Below are positions 58,376 to 63,738 of a stretch of DNA of 63,738 nucleotides, piece by piece. Under the pieces are notes generated by a model. That model was given only the letters and a program-made list of their open reading frames with translations, was not told the origin of the DNA and searched no databases. The position numbers and the translations under genes are program-made. The stretch covers positions 1-63,738 of the forward strand of contig JBGPKL010000015.1 in NCBI GenBank assembly GCA_041485885.1, written 5' to 3'. Position 1 is the first letter of the stretch. Every line of letters begins with the position of its first letter. Source of the DNA: JACQFZ01 sp041485885. Lineage in GTDB: Bacteria > Pseudomonadota > Gammaproteobacteria > Acidiferrobacterales > Sulfurifustaceae.

Positions 58376-59117
58376 CGGCACAGAGCTCGCGCAACTTCGC
58401 GTATTTAACGAAGCTGTTGAAGCAGCCGATGCTGATATGCACCAGCCCGGGCACGCCATCCAAGAAACCCAGACGCAGGAGGTAGAATTTGATGAACCGA
58501 AATAACGGACTCAAAGCCAGCCGCGGGGTGCCCGCGCGTTTGCCGCTTGCGTAAAGCGCTTGTGCTTGCAGCGTGGTGTAGCGGTTTTGCTTTTCCAAGT
58601 ACGCGGTGAGTCCTGCTTCCGACTCATGCAGTAGATCGCCGTCCAAGCGACCGACCGATCCGCGCGCGAGGACACGCTCGTGCACGGAATCGTCGCTCCA
58701 GCGTGCGCGCTCGCGATCGAACAGTCGGACGGTCCAATCGGGATATCCTTCGCCATGGCGCAGCCACCGGCCCATGAATCGGTTGCAGCGGGCCATGGCG
58801 TAAGCGGCGTGCGCGGGGGAACGCAACGCCGCCTCTATGCTCGTTCGCAAACGCTCGCTGATGTGCTCGTCCGCATCGATGCTCAAAACCCATCGATGGC
58901 GCGCTTGCGCGGCGCCGTATTGTTTTTGCGGTCCGTAGCCCAGCCATTCTTGCTTGAGAACCCTGGCACCGAAACCGCGCGCGATGCCGAGGGTGCCGTC
59001 AGTGCTGCCGGAATCGACGATGAGTATCTCGTCGGCGAAGGTAACACTGGCCAAGCACACCGGTAGCTCGGCCTCGGCGTCGCGCGTAATGACTACAACC
59101 GACAGTGGTTCGGTCAT
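58284..59117 (-). CDS. Glycosyltransferase family 2, WaaE/KdtX-like (LPS core beta-glucosyltransferase)
   Basis: The 277-residue GT-A enzyme reads SVVVITRDAEAELPVCLASV, EILIVDSGSTDGTLGIARGF, then KQYGAAQARHRWVLSIDADE, where ADE is the metal-binding DxD. The part NRFMGRWLRHGEGYPDWTVR and RLFDRERARWSDDSVHERV is diagnostic of the WaaE/KdtX group, which adds glucose to heptose I. The C-terminus overlaps the convergent GT9 gene by 92 bases; the last 25 residues (ESRSPDRRGSPPSLDVAAEI) lie in that overlap and may be extra. Confidence 0.9.
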   Translation of the reverse strand: MTEPLSVVVITRDAEAELPVCLASVTFADEILIVDSGSTDGTLGIARGFGARVLKQEWLGYGPQKQYGAAQARHRWVLSIDADEHISERLRTSIEAALRSPAHAAYAMARCNRFMGRWLRHGEGYPDWTVRLFDRERARWSDDSVHERVLARGSVGRLDGDLLHESEAGLTAYLEKQNRYTTLQAQALYASGKRAGTPRLALSPLFRFIKFYLLRLGFLDGVPGLVHISIGCFNSFVKYAKLRELCAVTGESRSPDRRGSPPSLDVAAEIRRKRPRR

Positions 59118-59348
59118 GCGAACAATAGTATGCGAAATATCACGATCACCGCTATTCTCACGTTGTCGGCGGCGCTACGGTTACAAACCGACCGGAGGAA
59201 AGGCGCGCCGGATCGGTCCGGGGGGACGTTGAACGCTGATGCCGTGTGTGTCACTGGCGGTGTCCGGTACATTGAGGGTATCGCGGCAGCGAGAAGAACA
59301 TCATAATAAACAACAGCACGAAGCGTAGCTATCTATACGATCCGGAAC
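59118..59348. promoter_or_regulatory. Divergent intergenic region before the DUF4254-waaC-waaA genes
   Basis: This is the only non-coding gap in the last 5 kb and presumably carries promoters for the WaaE-like gene and for the rightward core genes. An AT-rich patch (CATCATAATAAACAACAGCA, 59300-59320) lies about 30 bases before the DUF4254 start. No clear operator is seen. Confidence 0.4.
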
Positions 59349-59978
59349 ATGCGACGCGAACAATTCTTGTTTTCCGACGTGAGCGCAAGTGCGATCCGCG
59401 AATTTCACGATGCTTGCATCGGCGTCACCGACTGGGCGAGTCGGGTTCCGGCCCGTTTTGAGGACGGCACATGGAAATACATCGAGCTTAATCATCGTTT
59501 CAATTCGTTGCTGTGGGACGAAGAGGATCGAGCGCGCCGCCGGGATGTAGGCGACGAGCACATCGCCGCCAACAAGCGGGCGATAGATAAACTCAATCAA
59601 GAGCGCCAAAACGCGATCGAGAAAATCGACGAGCTACTCCTCGCTCGCCGGGCGAGCGTCGAGACCGTGGCCGGGGCAAGACAGAACAGCGAAACCGCGG
59701 GGTCCATAATCGATCGACTATCGATTTTGAGTCTCAAGATATTTCACATGGGACTGCAGTGCATTCGTACCGACGTCGATGCAGCGCATATCGATACGTG
59801 TCGCGGCAAGCAGGAGACTTTGCAGCAGCAGCGGACTGATCTCGCGAAGTGCTTGGACACGCTGTACGCGCAGGTCGTATCCGGTGAGGTTTACTTCAAG
59901 GTGTATCGACAGTTCAAAATGTATAACGATCCTACGCTCAATCCGTATCTATACGATCGCACGGCCAAGAAGCGGTGA
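59349..59978 (+). CDS. DUF4254-family protein
   Basis: The 209-residue protein matches the DUF4254 group: NHRFNSLLWDEEDRARRRDV, AANKRAIDKLNQERQNAIEK, IDRLSILSLKIFHMGLQCIR and QVVSGEVYFKVYRQFKMYND. The family recurs next to heptosyltransferase genes in LPS clusters of several phyla and may be a core-assembly factor, but its biochemical role is unknown. It is helical and cytoplasmic by sequence. It lies 90 bases before waaC and is likely in the same transcript. Confidence 0.85.
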   Translation: MRREQFLFSDVSASAIREFHDACIGVTDWASRVPARFEDGTWKYIELNHRFNSLLWDEEDRARRRDVGDEHIAANKRAIDKLNQERQNAIEKIDELLLARRASVETVAGARQNSETAGSIIDRLSILSLKIFHMGLQCIRTDVDAAHIDTCRGKQETLQQQRTDLAKCLDTLYAQVVSGEVYFKVYRQFKMYNDPTLNPYLYDRTAKKR

Positions 59979-60068
59979 TCCGCTCCATCCCTTAGCCCGG
60001 CGTCATCTCGTTGCGCGTCGTTTAGCGACAGCCCGTGGTACGCGGCAAAGTGTGCGAAAATAAGTTCG

Positions 60069-61043
60069 ATGCCGAACATTCTCCTGGTGAAAACTTCATC
60101 TCTTGGCGATGTGGTGCACAACTTACCTGTCGTTTCGGACATCATCGAGCATGTGCCGGATGCCCACGTTGACTGGGTAGTGGAAGAAGGTTTTGCCGGT
60201 GTTCCAGCGTTACATCCGGGGATCGAACGCGTCATACCGATCGCGCTACGTCGCTGGCGTCGGCGGTTGCTGGCGCCGGCAACATGGCGTGAGATCGGCG
60301 CGCTGCGCCGAGCGGTACAGGCGAGGCGCTACGATCTCGTGCTCGATACGCAAGGGCTGCTGAAGAGCGCGCTCATCGCCGCTCTCGCCGCCGGCGCGGT
60401 TACCGGACAGGATCGTAAATCGGCGCGCGAGCCGTCGGCGGCGTGGTTTTATCAACGTGTCTTTCCGGCCTCACGCGATCTTCATGCCGTGATCCGCAAC
60501 CGCGAGCTCGCCGCGAAGGCCCTTGGCTATCCCACACCGGCCACGCCACCGAACTACGGTTTGCGTGTGCCCATTAACACCGAGACAGCGGCAACGCTCC
60601 CGGCGCGCTATGCGGCGTGCTTCCATGGCACCAGTCGCGACGATAAGCGCTGGCCCGATGCGCACTGGGTCAACCTGGGTCGCGCGCTTGGATCGCGCGG
60701 TCTGACCCTGCTGCTCTCGTGGGGCGACACTCAGGAGCATGCGCGCGCCCAAACGATTGCAGCGTCGATACCGAATGCCATGGTGCCGGCGACGCGCCTG
60801 GGCATGCGCGAACTCCCGACCGTGCTTGCCAAGGCGGCCGTAGTCATCGGTGTCGATACCGGACTAATGCATCTCGCCGCCGCGTTGGGGCGGCCGACGG
60901 TGGCGATTTACGTCGACAGCGCGCCGCGGCTCTCGGGCGCATTCCCGAGCGATCCCGCGAGCGCGGTCAATCTCGGCGGACAGGGCACGCCGCCGCAGGT
61001 AGCCGAGGTCATCGGTGCGCTTGAGCGGCTCGGAGTCGTTTGA
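60069..61043 (+). CDS. waaC: ADP-heptose:LPS heptosyltransferase I
   Basis: WaaC adds the first heptose to Kdo of the inner core. The 324-residue protein has ILLVKTSSLGDVVHNLPVVS at the N-terminus, typical of WaaC (SSLGDVVH), then DVVDTQGLLKSAL-like LVLDTQGLLKSALIAALAAG, FHGTSRDDKRWPDAHWVNLG and GVDTGLMHLAAALGRPTVAI. All are hallmark segments of the family, and the length is standard. Its stop shares one base with the waaA start (TGATG), so the two are coupled. Confidence 0.95.
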   Translation: MPNILLVKTSSLGDVVHNLPVVSDIIEHVPDAHVDWVVEEGFAGVPALHPGIERVIPIALRRWRRRLLAPATWREIGALRRAVQARRYDLVLDTQGLLKSALIAALAAGAVTGQDRKSAREPSAAWFYQRVFPASRDLHAVIRNRELAAKALGYPTPATPPNYGLRVPINTETAATLPARYAACFHGTSRDDKRWPDAHWVNLGRALGSRGLTLLLSWGDTQEHARAQTIAASIPNAMVPATRLGMRELPTVLAKAAVVIGVDTGLMHLAAALGRPTVAIYVDSAPRLSGAFPSDPASAVNLGGQGTPPQVAEVIGALERLGVV

Positions 61044-62317
61044 TGCTCACCGCCTACACGTGGCTGTTGCGATTGTCCATGCCGCTCATTGTGATCCGTC
61101 TCTACTGGCGCGGTCTGCGCAATCGTGGCTATTGGCGACGTATTCCGGAGCGCTTCGGCATCATTTCTCCGATCCGTGCGTTGCACGTGATATGGCTACA
61201 CGCGGTTTCGGTGGGCGAGGTGCGCGCCGCCACGCCGCTGATCAAGGCGCTCGCGGCGCGCTACCCGGAGCATCGCCTGCTGATCACGACCATGACGCCG
61301 ACGGGTTCGGAGCAGGTGCGTCTGCTGTTCGGAGAGGACGTTGCCCACTGCTACGCGCCTTATGACGTACCGCGCGCGGTCGCGCGCTTCCTGGACAGCG
61401 CCCGTCCGGATATCGCGATCATCATGGAAACGGAACTTTGGCCGAACCTCTACTCGGCGTGCCGCGCGCGCTCGATTCCGATCGTGGTCGCCAACTTGCG
61501 CTTGTCGGAATCCTCGCTGCTCCGGTATATGAAAATCCAACGCTTGGCGACGCACACGCTCGCGCAAGCATCAGTGCTCGCGGCGCAGTCGAGCACGGAC
61601 GCCGAGCGGCTGCGTCGACTCGGCGCACCGGCGGCGGCGATACACATTACCGGGAACATCAAGTACGACCTGAGCCTACCGGCAAGTCTGCGCGAGGTCG
61701 CGGATGCGCTGCGCGGCGATTGGGGGCGCGACCGGCCGGTGTGGCTCGCGGCGAGCACACGCGAGGGCGAGGATGAGTTGATTCTCTCGGCGCGCGCCGA
61801 GCTTAGCGCGCGGTTCCCGAATCATTTGCTGGTGCTCGTGCCGCGCCATCCCGAGCGTTTCGGCGCCGTTACACGTCTCGCCAAAAAAAGAGGTTGCGAA
61901 GTCGCGCTGCGAAGCGCGCGCCGCAGCACTATCGATACCAAGGTGAACGTCCTTATCGGAGATACGATGGGCGAGCTGCAACTTTTCTATGGCGCCGTGG
62001 ATGTCGCCTTTGTCGGCGGAAGTCTGGTGCCGACCGGGGGACATAATCTGCTCGAAGCGGCGGCGGTCGGCACGCCGGTTGTCTACGGTCCGCACATGTT
62101 CAACTTCGAAGAGATCGCGCGCGCGGTGCGCGAGTCGGGAGCGGGAGTTCAGATCGCCGAAGCGGCGCAGCTCGCGCCGGCGCTCGGGGATTTTCTGGGC
62201 AACGCCAATCGACGCTTCGAAGCCGGCCAGGCCGGCCTGCGACTCGTCGCCGAAAATCGCGGCGCGGTGGCGCGCACTCTGGAGTTGATCGAGCCGCTGA
62301 TGCGATCTAGCGAGTGA
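61043..62317 (+). CDS. waaA: 3-deoxy-D-manno-octulosonic acid (Kdo) transferase
   Basis: WaaA attaches Kdo to lipid IVA at the inner membrane. The 424-residue protein starts at the ATG sharing a base with the waaC stop (a TTG one codon earlier is less likely). An N-terminal membrane anchor is followed by IWLHAVSVGEVRAATPLIKA, where Glu59 is the catalytic base, then METELWPNLYSACRARSIPI, GNIKYDLSLP, VPRHPERF and GGSLVPTGGHNLLEAAAVGT with GPHMFNFEEIA. All are standard for KdtA. It completes the core locus and converges with tolC with an 11-base overlap. Confidence 0.96.
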   Translation: MLTAYTWLLRLSMPLIVIRLYWRGLRNRGYWRRIPERFGIISPIRALHVIWLHAVSVGEVRAATPLIKALAARYPEHRLLITTMTPTGSEQVRLLFGEDVAHCYAPYDVPRAVARFLDSARPDIAIIMETELWPNLYSACRARSIPIVVANLRLSESSLLRYMKIQRLATHTLAQASVLAAQSSTDAERLRRLGAPAAAIHITGNIKYDLSLPASLREVADALRGDWGRDRPVWLAASTREGEDELILSARAELSARFPNHLLVLVPRHPERFGAVTRLAKKRGCEVALRSARRSTIDTKVNVLIGDTMGELQLFYGAVDVAFVGGSLVPTGGHNLLEAAAVGTPVVYGPHMFNFEEIARAVRESGAGVQIAEAAQLAPALGDFLGNANRRFEAGQAGLRLVAENRGAVARTLELIEPLMRSSE

Positions 62318-63683
62318 ACCGCGAGAGCGCCGGCGCGGACAACGCCCCGTTTATCTCCACGACGTCTTCTTCGCCGAGCGCACCGACGGAACCTTTAAGC
62401 CGCAGTTGATTCATGATCGTGTTGTAGCGCGCGGTCGCGAGATCCCGTCGCGTCGAGTACAGCTGCTGCTGCGCGTTCAGGACATCGATGTTGACGCGCA
62501 CACCGACGTCGTAGCCGAGCTTGTTCGATGCCAGCGCCGATTCGCTCGACGTCTGCGCCTGTTCGAGCGCGTGCACTTGATTGATGCCGCTGATCACACC
62601 GAGAAAAGATTGTTGCACGGCGAGGGATTGGCTGCGACGCACGTTGTCGAGGTCAGCGCGCGCCTTGTCGAGCAGCGCCGCCGCTTCGCGCGTGCGCGAG
62701 GCGACCACGCCCCCGGCGTAGAGCGGGAGGTTGAACTGTAGACCGACCGTCCCCGTCGTCACCCGCCCGCTGATGGGCGCGAGTATCGCGCCGGTCTGAT
62801 CGACGTCGCCGTACGAAGCGACAAAATCGAGCGTCGGGTAGTGACCCGCGCGATTGCGTTTGAGCTCCAGCGTTTGCAGCTCGACCTGTGCGCGCTGTAT
62901 CCGTACCGCGAAGCTTTGGTTCTCGCCGAGGTCCAGCCAGCGCTGCAGCTCATCGGAATTAGGCGCGGGCAGCGCGAGCGCGTCGCGCAGCGGCTGAAGC
63001 GCGTTGTAGCTCTTGCCCGTAAGCTGGGCGAGTATTCGGCTTCGCACTTCGACGTCGTTCTGCGCGGCGATTTCTTGGGCGGCAACAAGATCGTAGCGCG
63101 CTTGCGCTTCGTGCGTGTCGGTGATCGTCGCGGTTCCGACCTCGAAGTTTTGCTTGGCCCGCGCGAGCTGTTGCGCGATCGCCTCCTTCTGTGCGCGCAC
63201 TAGGGTCAGCGCGTCCCCCGATGCCAGCACGTCGAAATACGCTTGCGACACGCGCAGAATCAGATCTTGACTCGCCGCGCCAAAAGCGGCTTCGCTCTGC
63301 TCCACTAGATAATCCGCCTGGCTGTACTGAATGGAGTTTTGCCGCCGAAATAGCGGCTGCGTCAGCGTGAGCGCATAGCCGTTGTTGTCGAAGTGGCGCT
63401 GGTCGGTCCGCGGCACCAACGGCGACGGATCGTAGCGCGCGTCGAGGTCCGTGCGCGTCGCGTTGGCGGAGAGATTGACCGACGGAAGGATCTGCGCGCG
63501 CCCTTGCGCGAGCTTCTCGCGTCCGGCCTCGCGCGAAGCGCGCGCCGCGGCGTATCCGGCGTCATAGGCTTTCGCGTCGCGATAGACTTCCAGAAGGTCG
63601 GCCGCTTGAGCGGCGGTGGAAAACGCCAACGCTGTAGCGAGTAGCACTCCGCCACTAGCATGTTTCATCGATTGCCGCTTCAT
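62307..63683 (-). CDS. tolC: TolC-family outer-membrane channel protein
   Basis: The 458-residue protein has a signal peptide ending AAQA, then DLLEVYRDAKAYDAGYAAAR, the usual mature start of TolC. Repeats of the alpha-barrel follow: LTLTQPLFRRQNSIQYSQAD, AYFDVLASGDALTLVRAQKE, FNLPLYAGGVVASRTREAAA and NKLGYDVGVRVNIDVLNAQQ. Unlike the OprM-type protein at 12170 it has no lipobox. It serves as the exit duct for type I secretion and efflux. The waaA-tolC convergence is frequent in Betaproteobacteria. The gene is complete; 55 bases remain before the window ends. Confidence 0.93.
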   Translation of the reverse strand: MKRQSMKHASGGVLLATALAFSTAAQAADLLEVYRDAKAYDAGYAAARASREAGREKLAQGRAQILPSVNLSANATRTDLDARYDPSPLVPRTDQRHFDNNGYALTLTQPLFRRQNSIQYSQADYLVEQSEAAFGAASQDLILRVSQAYFDVLASGDALTLVRAQKEAIAQQLARAKQNFEVGTATITDTHEAQARYDLVAAQEIAAQNDVEVRSRILAQLTGKSYNALQPLRDALALPAPNSDELQRWLDLGENQSFAVRIQRAQVELQTLELKRNRAGHYPTLDFVASYGDVDQTGAILAPISGRVTTGTVGLQFNLPLYAGGVVASRTREAAALLDKARADLDNVRRSQSLAVQQSFLGVISGINQVHALEQAQTSSESALASNKLGYDVGVRVNIDVLNAQQQLYSTRRDLATARYNTIMNQLRLKGSVGALGEEDVVEINGALSAPALSRFTR

Positions 63684-63738
63684 CCGCGTCCTCCCATCCC
63701 ACCGGCGGTTCTGATCCGAGACGCGGCTTTGTTCATCA

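Overview
The window looks like chromosomal DNA of a high-GC beta- or gammaproteobacterium. The evidence is a Gram-negative envelope gene set (RND efflux pump with its outer-membrane factor, TolC, WaaA/WaaC/WaaF lipopolysaccharide enzymes, O-antigen ligase), a fused CysNC sulfate-activation enzyme, formate-dependent PurT, and a Bug/TctC-type tricarboxylate-binding protein of the kind abundant in Betaproteobacteria. A species cannot be named from the sequence alone. No rRNA or tRNA gene was seen.

Layout. 1-6.7 kb: the end of an IS630-type transposase, a short MetE-like methyltransferase, an AMP-forming acyl-CoA ligase convergent with a DpgC-like crotonase-fold dioxygenase, then DinB and glutathione S-transferase genes and a decayed methyltransferase. 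6.9-12.1 kb: purT, a phosphatase fragment and two exported proteins. 12.2-18.0 kb: a leftward three-gene RND efflux operon. 18.3-22.0 kb: cysD-cysNC divergent from cysQ, covering PAPS synthesis and PAP removal. 22.0-26.6 kb: a small DCC-family gene, a REP-associated transposase (RAYT) between its inverted repeats, then two integron attC sites with leftward cassettes but no integrase. 26.7-37.2 kb: tricarballylate/citrate utilisation genes (tcuB, tcuA, tctC-like), a DMT transporter, a hydrolase, a quinone oxidoreductase, an SDR, an outer-membrane barrel protein and small or broken genes.

37.7-44.1 kb is the most notable block: a sedentary chromosomal integron. The integrase gene (intI, rightward) is dead, with a small frameshifting deletion, a 52-bp repeat insertion and a lost 3' end. 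A leftward array of about ten attC sites runs away from it, as integron architecture requires. Cassettes carry two BrnT-type toxin-antitoxin pairs, one RelE/NadS-type pair, several small secreted or membrane proteins of unknown function, and a 287-bp unit without a convincing gene that occurs twice.

44.4-63.7 kb is a mostly rightward lipopolysaccharide core/O-antigen locus: heptosyltransferases (waaF, a waaQ-like gene, waaC and two other GT9 genes), GT4 glycosyltransferases (one fused to an FkbM methyltransferase), an asparagine-synthase-type amidotransferase, an O-antigen ligase, a WaaE-like GT2 enzyme, a DUF4254 protein, waaA and a convergent tolC. A sulfotransferase gene within it may use the PAPS made by cysDNC.

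Dispersed palindromic repeats are unusually dense. They include a family starting TGTAGGG and ending CCCTACA (some MITE-like), a family built on CCCTCTCCC hairpins with TCTGATTAATT-like ends, a family around TACGAATGCCGCG, and a family containing GAGCTTGTCGAAGGACG. Several lie inside or beside broken genes, so repeat traffic appears to have shaped gene decay here.
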